DNA of 64,000 nt from Isoptericola halotolerans (GCF_013149785.1 NZ_JABEZU010000002.1:806001-870000), one strand, 5' to 3'; positions 17,570 to 29,958 are shown, counted from the stretch's first letter. A program made the numbers and translations. The notes: generated by a model from the letters alone, not told the origin.

Positions 17570-19870
17570 ATGAAGTTCACGGACGGCTACTGGCAGTCCA
17601 GGCCCGGCATCGAACCGCTCTACGCCGTCGAGGTCGACGACGTCCGCGTCGACGAGACGGCGGGCACGATGACGGTCTTCGCCCCGACGACCGTGATCCG
17701 CCACCGGGGCGACACGCTGAACAGGCCTCTGCTCACCCTGACGTACTCCTCGCCGGCGCCCGGTGTGGTCACCGTGCGCGTCGAGCACCACGCGGGCGGG
17801 GTGCGCCGCGGCCCGGACTTCGCGCTGCACCGCGAACCCGGCTTCGTGCCGGTGGTGAAGGTCGACGAGGCCGCCGGCGTCCTCGAGACCGGTGGGCTGA
17901 CCGTCCGCGTGCACCGGCAGGGGCCGTGGCGAGTCGACTTCGAGCTGGACGGCCGGGTGCTGACCTCGAGCCTGCCGAAGTCGGTGGCGGCGGTCTCGGG
18001 GGACGACGGCGGGCACTGGATGCACGAGCAGCTCGCGCTGGCGCCGGGCGAGCACGTGTACGGCCTGGGGGAGCGGTTCGGCCCGTTCGTCAAGAACGGT
18101 CAGGAGGTGGACGTCTGGAACGCCGACGGCGGCACCTCCAGCGAGCAGGCGTACAAGAACGTGCCCTTCTACCTCACCAGCGGTGGCTACGGGGTGTTCG
18201 TGGACCAGCCCGAGAAGGTCTCCCTGGAGATCGCCTCCGAGGTGAGCTCACGCGTGCAGCTCTCGGTGCCGGGCCAGTCGCTGACCTACCACGTCGTCGC
18301 CGGCCCGGAGCCCAAGGACGTGCTGCGCCGGTACACCGCGTTGACGGGGCGTCCGCCGCACGTGCCGGACTGGTCCTACGGGCTGTGGTTGTCGACGTCC
18401 TTCACGACGGACTACGACGAGCGGACCGTGATGTCGTTCATCGACGGGATGGCGGAGCGCGACCTGCCGTTGAGCGTCTTCCACTTCGACTGCTTCTGGA
18501 TGCGCGAGTACCAGTGGTGCGACTTCGAGTGGGACCCGCGGACGTTCCCCGACCCGGAGGGCATGCTCGCCCGCCTGCACGAGCGTGGCCTGAAGGTCAG
18601 CGCCTGGATCAACCCGTACATCGCCCAGCGCTCGCCGCTGTTCGCCGAGGCCGCCGAGCGGGGATACCTGCTGCGCACGGACGACGGCGGCACCTGGCAG
18701 TGGGACCTGTGGCAGGCGGGCATGGGCCTGGTGGACTTCACCAACCCGGAGGCGACGGCCTGGTACCTCGGGCACCTCGAGCGCCTGCTGGACCAGGGTG
18801 TGGACTGCTTCAAGACCGACTTCGGCGAGCGGGTGCCGGTCGAGGGCGTGGTCTGGCACGACGGCTCCGACCCCGAGCGCATGCACAACTACTACGCGCA
18901 GCTCTACAACGAGGCCGTCTTCGGTCTGCTGGAGCGCCGCCGCGGGACGGGGGAGGCGGTGGTGTTCGCCCGGGCCGCGACCGCCGGCGGCCAGCAGATG
19001 CCGGTGCACTGGGGCGGGGACTGCGACTCCACCTACGCGGCGATGGCCGAGTCGTTGCGGGGCGGGCTGTCGCTGGCGATGTCGGGGTTCGGCTACTGGA
19101 GCCATGACATCGGCGGCTTCGAGGGGACGCCGGACGCGGGCGTCTTCAAGCGGTGGCTCGCCTTCGGGCTGCTGTCGAGCCACTCGCGGCTGCACGGGTC
19201 GTCGTCGTACCGGGTGCCGTGGGTGTTCGACGACGAGGCGGTCGAGGTCGCGCGCCGTCTCACCCACCTGAAGATGCGGCTCATGCCCTACCTGGGCCGT
19301 CTCGCCGAGGAGGTCGTCGGGGACGGGACCCCCATGATGCGTCCGATGGTGCTCGAGTTCCCGCAGGACCGCGCGACGTTCGGCGTGGACACGCAGTACA
19401 CGCTCGGCGACGCGCTCCTCGTCGCCCCGGTCTTCAGGGAGGACGGCACGGCGGAGGTGTACGTGCCCGAGGGCCGCTGGACGCACCTCGACCCCGGTGC
19501 GGTCGCCGACGGCGGTCCGATCGACGGTGACGTGGTGACCGGACCGCGGTGGGTCACCGAGACCCACGGGTTCGCGAGTCTGCCCCTGCTCGTGCGACCG
19601 GGTAGCGTGCTGCCTGTCGGGGCCCGCACCGACCGTCCCGACTACGCCTGGGCCGAGGACGTGACGCTGCACTGCGTGGAGCTGGCAGTCGGTCACGACT
19701 CCGAGGTCCGTGTGCCCGGTGGCGAGGGCGCACCGGCGACCTTCCGTGTTCGACGCACCGAGGACGCCGTCGTCGTCTCGAGTGGGAACGCTTCCACCCG
19801 ATGGGCGGTTCAGGTCGGTGGCCTGCGGACCGAGGCCATCGGTCCGGGAGAAGTGAGGATCGACCTGTGA
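17570..19870 (+). CDS. yicI: GH31 alpha-xylosidase, YicI type
   Basis: The 766-aa product starts [13 protein letters not shown], the signature N-terminus of YicI-type alpha-xylosidases. The nucleophile is Asp417 in [10 protein letters not shown] and the acid/base Asp484 in WGGDCDS; both motifs are those of the xylosidase rather than the glucosidase branch of GH31. There is no signal peptide. It hydrolyses alpha-1,6-xylosyl residues from the non-reducing end of imported xyloglucan oligosaccharides or isoprimeverose. The GH1 gene overlaps its stop codon (GTGA), and a CebR-like box lies in its last 90 bases. Confidence 0.95.
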   Translation: MKFTDGYWQSRPGIEPLYAVEVDDVRVDETAGTMTVFAPTTVIRHRGDTLNRPLLTLTYSSPAPGVVTVRVEHHAGGVRRGPDFALHREPGFVPVVKVDEAAGVLETGGLTVRVHRQGPWRVDFELDGRVLTSSLPKSVAAVSGDDGGHWMHEQLALAPGEHVYGLGERFGPFVKNGQEVDVWNADGGTSSEQAYKNVPFYLTSGGYGVFVDQPEKVSLEIASEVSSRVQLSVPGQSLTYHVVAGPEPKDVLRRYTALTGRPPHVPDWSYGLWLSTSFTTDYDERTVMSFIDGMAERDLPLSVFHFDCFWMREYQWCDFEWDPRTFPDPEGMLARLHERGLKVSAWINPYIAQRSPLFAEAAERGYLLRTDDGGTWQWDLWQAGMGLVDFTNPEATAWYLGHLERLLDQGVDCFKTDFGERVPVEGVVWHDGSDPERMHNYYAQLYNEAVFGLLERRRGTGEAVVFARAATAGGQQMPVHWGGDCDSTYAAMAESLRGGLSLAMSGFGYWSHDIGGFEGTPDAGVFKRWLAFGLLSSHSRLHGSSSYRVPWVFDDEAVEVARRLTHLKMRLMPYLGRLAEEVVGDGTPMMRPMVLEFPQDRATFGVDTQYTLGDALLVAPVFREDGTAEVYVPEGRWTHLDPGAVADGGPIDGDVVTGPRWVTETHGFASLPLLVRPGSVLPVGARTDRPDYAWAEDVTLHCVELAVGHDSEVRVPGGEGAPATFRVRRTEDAVVVSSGNASTRWAVQVGGLRTEAIGPGEVRIDL
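19782..19797. promoter_or_regulatory. CebR-like operator inside the 3' end of the GH31 gene
   Basis: GTGGGAACGCTTCCAC contains TGGGAACGCTTCCA, which matches the Streptomyces CebR (cellobiose regulator) box TGGGAGCGCTCCCA at 12 of 14 positions. It lies 70 bp upstream of the GH1 beta-glucosidase start. It differs from the TCGAAGCGCTTCGA sites in the outer bases, so a different LacI-family protein may read it. No promoter was identified between it and GH1. Confidence 0.5.
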
Positions 19871-21318
19871 GCACCATCAGCACGACCGGACAGTTCCCGC
19901 CAGGATTCCTGTGGGGCACCGCCACCGCGGCCTACCAGATCGAGGGGGCGGCCGCCGAGGGTGGCCGCGGGCCGTCGATCTGGGACACGCTGTGCCGCGT
20001 GCCCGGCGCCGTCCAGGGTGGGGACACGGGCGACGTCGCCTGCGACCACTACCACCGCTGGGCGGAGGACGTGGACCACCTCGACCGGCTCGGGGTGAGC
20101 GCCTACCGGCTGTCGATCTCCTGGTCGCGCGTGCAGCCCGGTGGACGCGGCCCGCTCAACCGTGAGGGGGTGGAGTTCTACCGCAACCTCCTCGACGCGC
20201 TGCGCGAGCGGGGCATCACCCCGTACGTGACGCTCTACCACTGGGACCTGCCCCAGGAGCTGGAGGACGCCGGCGGCTGGGCCGTGCGGGAGACCGCCGA
20301 GGCGTTCGCCGACTACGCCCGCGCCATGGCCCGTGAGCTCGGCGACCGCGTGGCGCTGTGGACCACCCTCAACGAGCCCTGGTGCTCCGCCTACCTCGGG
20401 TACGCCTCGGGCGTCCACGCACCGGGCCGCACCGAACCGGCCGCGGCGCTCGCGGCGGTGCACCACCTCAACCTCGCCCACGGCCTGGCCGTGCGCGCGA
20501 TCCGCGAGGAGATCCCGGGTGCGGCCTGCTCGATCACCCTGAACCTGCACGTGTTCCGGGCGGCGTCGGGCTCGGCGGCGGACGCGGACGCGGTGCGCCA
20601 GGTCGACGGTCTGGCGAACCGGGTGTTCCTGGGGCCGTTGCTCGAGGGCGCCTACCCGGCCGACGTCCAGGCCGACACCGCGGGCGTCTCGGACTGGTCG
20701 TTCGTGCTGGACGGCGACCTCGAGCTCGTGCGCCAACCGCTCGACGTGCTGGGGGTCAACTACTACTCGTCCACGCGGGTGCGCCGCTTCGTCGGCGACG
20801 GCGAGCCGGTGCGCGCCGACGGGCACAAGACGACGGCGGTCTCGCCGTGGGTGGCCGCCGACGACGTCGAGTTCCTCCCGCAGCCCGGCCCGCGCACGGC
20901 GATGGGGTGGAACGTCGAGCCCGCCGGGCTCACCGAGCTCCTGCTCGGCCTGCACGAGACGTACCCCGACCAGGCGCTGGCGGTCACCGAGAACGGTGCG
21001 GCGTTCGACGACGAGGTCGTCGAGGACCCGGCGCTGGGCATCGACCGGGTCCACGACGTGGCACGGGTCGCCTACCTGCGCGACCACGTCGCCGCCGTCG
21101 CTGCGGCGATCGACGCGGGCGCGGACGTGCGCGGCTACTTCGCGTGGTCGCTCATGGACAACTTCGAGTGGGCCTACGGCTTCTCCAAGCGGTTCGGCCT
21201 GCTGCGCGTCGACTACCCCACCGGCGAGCGGACGTGGAAGGACTCGGCGTACTGGTACGCCCGGCTGGCACGCAGCGGGCGTCTCCCGGCCGTGTTCGAG
21301 GCCGGCCCCACCGACTGA
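19867..21318 (+). CDS. GH1 beta-glucosidase
   Basis: GTG 19867 overlaps the GH31 stop as GTGA and gives 483 aa starting [17 protein letters not shown], the normal GH1 N-terminus. The acid/base Glu170 lies in TLNEPW and the nucleophile Glu375 in VTENGAAF. It is cytoplasmic (no signal) and would remove beta-1,4-glucose units after the alpha-xylosidase has unmasked them, so the two enzymes can alternate along a xyloglucan oligosaccharide. It ends the operon. Confidence 0.95.
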   Translation: MSTISTTGQFPPGFLWGTATAAYQIEGAAAEGGRGPSIWDTLCRVPGAVQGGDTGDVACDHYHRWAEDVDHLDRLGVSAYRLSISWSRVQPGGRGPLNREGVEFYRNLLDALRERGITPYVTLYHWDLPQELEDAGGWAVRETAEAFADYARAMARELGDRVALWTTLNEPWCSAYLGYASGVHAPGRTEPAAALAAVHHLNLAHGLAVRAIREEIPGAACSITLNLHVFRAASGSAADADAVRQVDGLANRVFLGPLLEGAYPADVQADTAGVSDWSFVLDGDLELVRQPLDVLGVNYYSSTRVRRFVGDGEPVRADGHKTTAVSPWVAADDVEFLPQPGPRTAMGWNVEPAGLTELLLGLHETYPDQALAVTENGAAFDDEVVEDPALGIDRVHDVARVAYLRDHVAAVAAAIDAGADVRGYFAWSLMDNFEWAYGFSKRFGLLRVDYPTGERTWKDSAYWYARLARSGRLPAVFEAGPTD

Positions 21319-21333
21319 CGACACGCCGGCCGA

Positions 21334-21370
21334 CGACGCGCCCGGGTGTGCTCGACACGCCCGGGCGTCG
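21334..21370 (+). terminator. GC-rich hairpin after the xyloglucan operon
   Basis: CGACGCGCCCGGGTGT and ACACGCCCGGGCGTCG, separated by five bases, pair imperfectly (strong outer and inner segments, mismatched middle). It starts 15 bp after the GH1 stop. There is no T-tract, as is usual in GC-rich actinobacteria. Confidence 0.4.
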
Positions 21371-21452
21371 TGGTGTGAGGAAGATCTGAGGCTCGGCGCT
21401 GCCAGGCGACCCGTAGCCGACCCGCAGACGACGCCCGTCGTCGTGCACAGGG

Positions 21453-21551
21453 TGTGGACCGCCGTCGTCCACGAGCTGTGGACGACGGCGGGCGAGCCGC
21501 ACCAGCGCGCCCTCCGTGCGGCCTGCGAACGGTGGACCACGGGGTGGACGA
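21453..21551. other. Cluster of DnaA-box-like words and a 13-bp hairpin upstream of nrdHIEF
   Basis: The non-coding stretch 21371-21667 holds no convincing gene. Within it TGTGGACCG (21453), TGTGGACGA (21477), GGTGGACCA (21531) and GGTGGACGA (21543) resemble the DnaA box TGTGGACAA with 1-3 mismatches. A perfect 13-bp inverted repeat (arms 21460-21472 and 21478-21490, 5-base loop) overlaps two of them. GTGGAC is common in GC-rich DNA, so significance is uncertain. Confidence 0.35.
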
Positions 21552-21667
21552 CGAGGGTGTGTCAGGGGCTCGTGCGACGATGCTCGCAGGTCTTCCCGAG
21601 GGCTCCTCCGAGGGCTCGCAGGGGCCATTCCGGGCGAATCACACCGGTGTAACCACAACAGTGTCGA

Positions 21668-21714
21668 CCACTACATGTCGTGGGCGAGCGTCCGGCAAAC
21701 ACTAGGTGTAGTGT
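21668..21714. promoter_or_regulatory. Tandem NrdR boxes of the nrdHIEF operon
   Basis: CCACTACATGTCGTGG (21668-21683) and ACACTAGGTGTAGTGT (21699-21714) are two palindromic 16-bp sites. Their centres are 31 bp apart, three helical turns, which is the standard arrangement for the ribonucleotide reductase repressor NrdR. They lie about 190-235 bp upstream of nrdH. The nrdR gene is not in the window. Confidence 0.85.
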
Positions 21715-21903
21715 TTGAGGCACGCGGAAGCCACCGGCAGCCGCGGCAACAACATCGGCGTAGTTCCACTGGTGTCGTCACTGGTCACAGGCTCTCGGCA
21801 AGGGTGCCGACGGCCGACAGCGGCGGGCCGGGGACAGTCGCCAGGAACCACCAGACATGACACGGGACGACCGCCGATCGGGCGGCGAGACAGGGAGTGC
21901 GAC

Positions 21904-22146
21904 ATGAGCGTCACGGTCTACAGCAAGCCGGCCTGCGTGCAGTGCGATGCGACCTACCGCGCCCTCGACCGCAAGGGCGTGGAGTACACGGTCGTGGACA
22001 TCACCGAGGACGCCGAGGCGCTCGAGATGGTTCGCGGGCTCGGGTACCTGCAGGCCCCCGTCGTCGTCGCCGGCGACACGCACTGGTCGGGCTTCCGCCC
22101 CGACCGCATCAGCGCCGTCGCCGCGCAGCAGGCCGTCTCGGCCTGA
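21904..22146 (+). CDS. nrdH: NrdH glutaredoxin-like electron donor
   Basis: An 80-aa protein, [14 protein letters not shown]..., with the redox motif CVQC near residues 11-14 and the downstream APVVVAGD and WSGFRPD segments typical of NrdH. It reduces the class Ib ribonucleotide reductase using thioredoxin reductase. ATG 21904 follows GACAGGGAG. It is the first gene of nrdHIEF. Confidence 0.95.
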   Translation: MSVTVYSKPACVQCDATYRALDRKGVEYTVVDITEDAEALEMVRGLGYLQAPVVVAGDTHWSGFRPDRISAVAAQQAVSA

Positions 22147-22624
22147 TACTGCTCCGGCCCGGTCGCGGGTGCACCTCCGCGACCGGTTCGGCACGGCAGC
22201 ACGTCCTTCGGGGGGAGGGTGACATGGGGTCGCTCGTCTACTTCTCCAGCGTGTCGGAGAACACGCACCGGTTCGTCCAGAGGCTCGGGCTCGAGGAGCT
22301 CGGGATGTCGGTCCACCGCATCCCGGTGCGCCCGGCCGACGGATTCCTGACGGTCGACGAACCGTACGTCCTCATGGTCCCCACCTACGGCGGGGGCAAC
22401 GAGGGCGGTTCGGTGCCCCGCCAGGTCCGCCGGTTCCTCGGCGACACCCACAACCGGTCGTTGATCCGCGGCGTCATCGCTGCGGGCAACACCAACTTCG
22501 GCGCTGCCTACTGCATCGCCGGTGACATCATCTCGGCGAAGTGCCAGGTGCCGTACCTGTATGCCTTCGAGCTGCTCGGGACGGCCGAGGACGCCCAGCG
22601 CGTCCGTGACGGATTGGGACGATT

Positions 22625-25872
<3,248 letters not shown>

Positions 25873-25909
25873 CCTCGTGTCGGACACCCGTCGCCCGTCG
25901 CGGCTGATC

Positions 25910-25949
25910 AGAGGCCCGGAACCGCAGATCCCTGCGGTTCCGGGCCTCT
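25910..25949 (+). terminator. Rho-independent terminator of nrdHIEF
   Basis: A perfect 18-bp stem (arms 25910-25927 and 25932-25949) with a 4-base loop ATCC, followed by a short TT. It lies 37 bp after the nrdF stop. The following interval to 26140 shows no convincing gene. Confidence 0.85.
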
Positions 25950-26140
25950 TTGCGTGCCGACTCTCCCTGGACACAGGAGGTCGGAGACGGACGGGAGCAC
26001 CCGTTCGGTCGTGCCATCGCGCGTCAGGCGTGATGAACCGGGCTCGTCGCTGCAGAACCGCTCACCGCCCGTCGAGCACCGCTCCTCGAGCAGGGCTCAG
26101 ACGCCCCCCGTTCTGACCTCCGGAGCGAAGGGGTACCTCC

Positions 26141-26536
26141 TCAAGCGACGCAGAACTCGTTGCCCTCGGGGTCGAGCATGACGACGTGACCGAGAACTGA
26201 ACCGCGTTCGTCGGCGTACTCCTCCTCGCGCACGGTGGTCGCCCCCGCGGCCTCGAGCTCGGCGACCTTCGCGCGGATCAGGTCGGCCCGCTGGAGCCAG
26301 TCCCACGGTGGTTCGCCGGCAACCCGGATGTCGATGTGGAAGCGGTTCTTGGACGTCTTCGGCTCCGGGACTCGCAAGAAGCCGATCGCCGGGCCGGCTC
26401 CGTCCGGGTCGACCAACGAGGCGCCGTCGGCGTCGTCATAGCCCGGCTCTGGGACGTACCCCAGCGCCAGCGCCCAGAACTCAGCAAGCCGCAGCGGGTC
26501 GCCGGCATCCGCCCCGATGCTCCAGTGCACAGCCAT
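26141..26536 (-). CDS. VOC-superfamily (glyoxalase-like) protein
   Basis: A 131-aa protein starting MAVHWSIGADAGDPLRLAEFWA and ending MLDPEGNEFCVA, the paired beta-alpha-beta-beta-beta halves of a VOC fold. The final E-F-C segment holds the C-terminal metal-site Glu of many members. ATG 26536 lies exactly six bases after a TATGAT -10 box (26543-26548), so the mRNA is probably leaderless; in-frame upstream ATGs would give implausible arginine/serine-rich tails. The substrate is unknown. Confidence 0.85.
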   Translation of the reverse strand: MAVHWSIGADAGDPLRLAEFWALALGYVPEPGYDDADGASLVDPDGAGPAIGFLRVPEPKTSKNRFHIDIRVAGEPPWDWLQRADLIRAKVAELEAAGATTVREEEYADERGSVLGHVVMLDPEGNEFCVA

Positions 26537-26542
26537 CACCCG

Positions 26543-26548
26543 ATCATA
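26543..26548 (-). promoter_or_regulatory. -10 element of a leaderless promoter (VOC gene)
   Basis: TATGAT on the minus strand, six bases from ATG 26536, would place the first transcribed base at or next to the start codon. No clear -35 element was found. Confidence 0.55.
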
Positions 26549-26700
26549 GAGCGGGCCGCCCTGAACCGCTGCTGACTCACCTGCACCCGACGCCGGCCGC
26601 GGGCCGCCCGCAGGAGCCGAAGGGCCTTGATGCCTCTCCCGGGTCTGTGCTCGACCGCCGGACTGCGTCGGGCGGACGACGGACCTCTTCCCGACCCGGC

Positions 26701-26731
26701 TTGACCCTGTGCCAGCCACATGGTCTTCACT
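26701..26731 (+). promoter_or_regulatory. MerR-type promoter with dyad operator
   Basis: TTGACC (26701-26706) and TTCACT (26726-26731) are separated by 19 bp, the over-long spacer typical of promoters activated by MerR-family regulators. GACCCTGTG (26703-26711) and CACATGGTC (26717-26725) form an inverted repeat with 8 of 9 pairs filling that spacer. It points toward the SDR gene 116 bp downstream. No MerR-family gene is in the window. Confidence 0.6.
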
Positions 26732-26846
26732 CGGCGTGCCGGTGTCCACGCGGGCATCCGTGCGCGAGGACCGGGTCGGCATCGACGTCACGACGTCGAC
26801 CGTGGTGAACCTGGCGCAGTCGTACACATCGACGGAGGGGTTCATC

Positions 26847-27620
26847 ATGACCACGCAGAGACAGCGAGCAGCCATCGTCACCGGCGCGGGAAGCGCACAG
26901 GGGATCGGGTTCGCGGCAGCCCGTCTTCTCGGGGCCGACGGCACCCGGGTGGTGATCACGTCGACGACGGATCGCATCTTCGAGCGGGTCGCAGAGCTGC
27001 GCGCCGCCGGTGTCCGAGCCGAAGGGGTGGTGGCCGACCTCACCGACCAGGCGGGTGTCGACGCCGTCGTCGCGTGCGCGACGGACTCGTTCGGTGGCGT
27101 GGACATCCTCGTCAACAACGCCGGGATGACCTCCGTGTCCGACTCGTACGCGTCGGGCACCGCCGGTGCACTCTCCCGCAACCACTGGCAGGCCTCGATC
27201 GACCGGAACCTGACCACGACGTTCCTCATGACCCGTGCGGTGACGGGCCGCATGCAGGCTGCCGGCTACGGCCGCATCGTCAACGTGTCCTCGGTGTCGG
27301 GGCCCGTCGCCGCCTACGGTGGCGACGTCGCCTACCACGCGGCGAAGGCCGGCATCGTCGGGCTGACGCGCGCGATGGCGATCGACACCGCCGCAGCAGG
27401 CGTCACGGTGAACGCCGTCGCCCCGGGATGGATCGACACGGCGTCCGCCTCCGAGCACGAGCGGGTGATGGGCGCGGCAACACCTGTCGGTCGGTCCGGC
27501 ACCGCGGACGAGGTGGCCTACGCGATCGCGTTCCTCGCCGGTGAGGGCGCGTCGTACATCACGGGACAGCTCATCACGGTCGACGGGGCGAACACCATCA
27601 TGGAAGAGCGAGGGCGTTAG
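26847..27620 (+). CDS. Short-chain dehydrogenase/reductase (SDR), FabG-like
   Basis: A 257-aa classical SDR starting MTTQRQRAAIVTGAGSAQG at ATG 26847, after GGAGGGG. It has the nucleotide-binding TGAGSAQGIG motif (about residues 12-21), NNAG (about 93-96), catalytic Ser in VSSVSG and Tyr-x-x-x-Lys in YHAAK, and the C-terminal ITGQLITVDGAN segment of FabG-like enzymes. It probably reduces a ketone or oxidises an alcohol with NAD(P). The MerR-type promoter upstream suggests induction by a small molecule or stress signal. Confidence 0.92.
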   Translation: MTTQRQRAAIVTGAGSAQGIGFAAARLLGADGTRVVITSTTDRIFERVAELRAAGVRAEGVVADLTDQAGVDAVVACATDSFGGVDILVNNAGMTSVSDSYASGTAGALSRNHWQASIDRNLTTTFLMTRAVTGRMQAAGYGRIVNVSSVSGPVAAYGGDVAYHAAKAGIVGLTRAMAIDTAAAGVTVNAVAPGWIDTASASEHERVMGAATPVGRSGTADEVAYAIAFLAGEGASYITGQLITVDGANTIMEERGR

Positions 27621-27663
27621 ACCCCCGGCGGAGCTGCTCGCGTCGACGAGGTCGCGGCACGGG

Positions 27664-27695
27664 AACGGCGGGCCCTCGTGAGAGGGCCCGCCGTT
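27664..27695. terminator. Bidirectional terminator hairpin between SDR and FKBP genes
   Basis: A perfect 14-bp stem (AACGGCGGGCCCTC / GAGGGCCCGCCGTT) with loop GTGA. It lies between the rightward SDR stop (27620) and the leftward FKBP stop (27725) and can serve both. Confidence 0.75.
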
Positions 27696-27724
27696 CGTCG
27701 TGGTGCGTGCTCGGTCGAGAGTGC

Positions 27725-28702
27725 TCAGCCGGCGTCGAGGATGTCGACGACGAAGATCAGGTCCTCGCCGGCGAGCTCGTGGGAGCCGTCGGCCTCCGCC
27801 CCGTAGGCCTGCTCGGCCGGGACGACGAGGAGCACCTGGCTGCCCACGGCCTGGCCGGCCAGGCCCTCGATCCACCCGGGGATCATCTGGGCCAGGGGCC
27901 GGGAGAACGGGTCGCCACGCTCCCAGGACGAGTCGAAGACCTCGCCGTCGAGCGTCCAGCCGGTGTAGTGCGCGGTGATGGTCTGCTCGGCGTCCATCTC
28001 CTCGCCCTCGCCCTGGATCAGGGTCTGCACCACGAGCTCGTCCGAGCCCTCGTAGCCGTCCGGGATCTCGACCGACGGCGCACCCTGGTCGTCGAGCGTC
28101 ACGGTCGGCAGGCCGTCGGCGGGCTCGACGGCCTCGCCCTCGGCGCGCGCCGGGATCTCGACGGCCTCGGTGATCTCCACGAGGTTGACGACCGTCGACG
28201 GCTCGTTCTGCGCGTCGTAGGTCGGGTTCGCGATGAGGAACCGTGTCCCCACGGACTGGCCCACCAGGGGCGCGGTGAGCAGCTCGTAGGTCGGGTCGCC
28301 GAGCAGGAAGCTCTCGGGGTAGTCCTGCTCCCAGGTGGAGCCGATGCGCTCCCCGGCGGCGTCGTAGGCGACGTAGTGCATCGTGACCTTCATGCCCTCG
28401 GTCAGCTCGTCGCCGTCTCCGGAGTCGACCACGACGGTGGTCGGCACGGACACCTCGAGCGCGTCGAACGCGAGCTCGGGCTCGTCGCCCACCTCGCCGG
28501 TGACCTCGATCGCCTCGACCGCCGCGATGTCGGCCTCGGTGGGCTCGGCCTGCCCCGGGGCGGCGGCGGACTCCGAGGCCTCGGCGGAGGCTTCGGCGGA
28601 CGGGGAGTTCTCCTCGGGCGCGCCGCTGTCGTCGGCGCAGCCCGCCAGCACGAGCGAGGCGGTCAGCGCGACGCCTGCGGCGGCGGGGATACGGAGCTTC
28701 AC
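27725..28702 (-). CDS. FKBP-type peptidyl-prolyl isomerase lipoprotein
   Basis: GTG 28702, preceded by GAAGGG, starts a lipoprotein signal ending LAGC (Cys22). An upstream in-frame ATG at 28735 directly abuts a TAGAGT -10 box (28736-28741), so it would not be transcribed. The 325-aa product has an acidic Ser/Glu-rich linker, a divergent FKBP-like domain (about 90-185) and a C-terminal FKBP domain (about 225-325) with VVQTLIQGEGEEM, TAHYTGW, FDSSWERGDPFSRPL and IPGWIEGL. It probably folds exported proteins at the membrane surface. Confidence 0.9.
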   Translation of the reverse strand: MKLRIPAAAGVALTASLVLAGCADDSGAPEENSPSAEASAEASESAAAPGQAEPTEADIAAVEAIEVTGEVGDEPELAFDALEVSVPTTVVVDSGDGDELTEGMKVTMHYVAYDAAGERIGSTWEQDYPESFLLGDPTYELLTAPLVGQSVGTRFLIANPTYDAQNEPSTVVNLVEITEAVEIPARAEGEAVEPADGLPTVTLDDQGAPSVEIPDGYEGSDELVVQTLIQGEGEEMDAEQTITAHYTGWTLDGEVFDSSWERGDPFSRPLAQMIPGWIEGLAGQAVGSQVLLVVPAEQAYGAEADGSHELAGEDLIFVVDILDAG

Positions 28703-28817
28703 GGGTTGCCCTTCGGTCGACGGTGGATCCGGCATACTCTAACGGCCGAACCTGGGCACCCTTTCCCCGGTTGCGGGTCGTGCGCGCACCGTGCCAGGAC
28801 GCGTGACAATGGACGGT

Positions 28818-29117
28818 ATGCCGTCGCGTCGACCGTCCCGGAAGCGTCCGTGGGGTGCGGAGCACCAGCCCCTCGACATGGACCGCGCCCTCGGCGGTGT
28901 CCGCCGGGTCAGCGCCGGCGACGGTGAGTGGACCGTCCGCCGGGTCCGGGGCAGCGACAAGGTCTACACCTGCCCCACCTGCCGCCAGCAGATCCCGCCG
29001 GGCACGCCGCACGTGGTCGCCTGGGCCGTGGACGCGCTCGGGGGAGAGGCTGCCGGGCTGGAGGCACGGCGGCACTGGCACTCGTCGTGCTGGGAACGGC
29101 GCGAGCGCCTGCGCTGA
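28818..29117 (+). CDS. Conserved actinobacterial protein with a Cys/His metal-site motif, unknown function
   Basis: A 99-aa protein, MPSRRPSRKRPWGAEHQPL..., with a basic N-terminus, VRRVRGSDKVYTCPTCRQ (a CPxC pair) and a C-terminal HWHSSCW. Together Cys-x-x-Cys and His-x-x-x-Cys could bind one zinc. Similar short proteins are widespread in actinobacteria and often carry a vague ATP/GTP-binding label that the sequence does not support (no P-loop). GACAAT (28805-28810) seven bases before ATG 28818 suggests a leaderless start; ATG 28809 is the alternative. Confidence 0.75.
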   Translation: MPSRRPSRKRPWGAEHQPLDMDRALGGVRRVSAGDGEWTVRRVRGSDKVYTCPTCRQQIPPGTPHVVAWAVDALGGEAAGLEARRHWHSSCWERRERLR

Positions 29118-29176
29118 CCTGCTGGGGCGCTCTCGTCCCGGCGAGCGTGAGCCGGCCGCCGAACTAGGCTGGGAGG

Positions 29177-29953
29177 GTGAACGACGACGCCACCGGACAC
29201 CAGATCCGCTCGATGACCGTCCTGCCCGCACGTCGTGAGGACGTCGAGCTGCACACCGCCGACGGGCTCACGCTCGTCGGCGAGCTGGCCCTGCCGGCCG
29301 AGAACGATCCGGCGGCCAGCCTGCTGACGCTCCACCCGCTGCCGACCCACGGCGGGTACATGGACTCGCACGTCTACCGCAAGGCGGCCTGGCGGCTCCC
29401 GGCGCTGGCCGACCTGGCGGTGCTCCGTTTCAACACGCGCGGGACGTCGTCCCCCCGGGGCACGTCCGAGGGCGAGTTCGACGGCGGGGAGGCGGAGCGG
29501 TTCGACGTCGCGGCCGCGCTGGAGCTCGCCGAGTTCCGCGGGCTGCCGCACCCGTGGTTGGTGGGCTGGTCCTTCGGGACGGAGCTGGTGCTCAAGCACG
29601 GTGCCGACCCCAGCATCGAGGGCGCGATCCTGCTCTCGCCACCGCTGCACCGCGCCACGGACGACGACCTGGACCGTTGGGCGGACTTCGGCAAGCCACT
29701 CGTCGTCCTGGTCCCCGAGCACGACGACTACCTGCAGCCCGCCGAGGCGCGCGAGCGGTTCGCCCGGGTGCCCCAGGCCGAGGTGATCGGGGTCGACGGC
29801 GCCAAGCACCTGTGGGTGGGGGAGCCGGCCGTGCGGCGGGTGCTCGACGAGATCGTGCAGCACGTGCGACCGGGGCACGCCCCGCTGCCCGTGCGGTACG
29901 ACGGCGAGGTGCAGCAGGCCTCGGACCTCGCCCCGGCCACGACGAGAGGATGA
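29177..29953 (+). CDS. Alpha/beta hydrolase
   Basis: A 258-aa protein with the fold from strand TLHPLPTHGG (oxyanion-hole region) through nucleophile elbow GWSFG, acid segment VPEHDDYLQP and His in GAKHLWVG. GTG 29177 lies exactly six bases after TAGGCT (29165-29170), so it is probably leaderless. The HPLPTHGG segment resembles the KANL3/Tex30-like dienelactone-hydrolase group. Substrate unknown. Its stop overlaps an ATG of the next frame (ATGA, 29950-29953). Confidence 0.88.
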   Translation: MNDDATGHQIRSMTVLPARREDVELHTADGLTLVGELALPAENDPAASLLTLHPLPTHGGYMDSHVYRKAAWRLPALADLAVLRFNTRGTSSPRGTSEGEFDGGEAERFDVAAALELAEFRGLPHPWLVGWSFGTELVLKHGADPSIEGAILLSPPLHRATDDDLDRWADFGKPLVVLVPEHDDYLQPAEARERFARVPQAEVIGVDGAKHLWVGEPAVRRVLDEIVQHVRPGHAPLPVRYDGEVQQASDLAPATTRG

Positions 29954-29958
29954 GGACG

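Noticed and set aside
21152-21658. 168-codon leftward frame upstream of nrdH
   Set aside because: It overlaps the GH1 3' end on the other strand and consists of Pro/Arg-rich residues with no recognisable motif.
26727-29231. 834-codon leftward frame over SDR and FKBP genes
   Set aside because: Composition is repetitive Arg/Gly, and two real genes with complete motifs lie across it in other frames.
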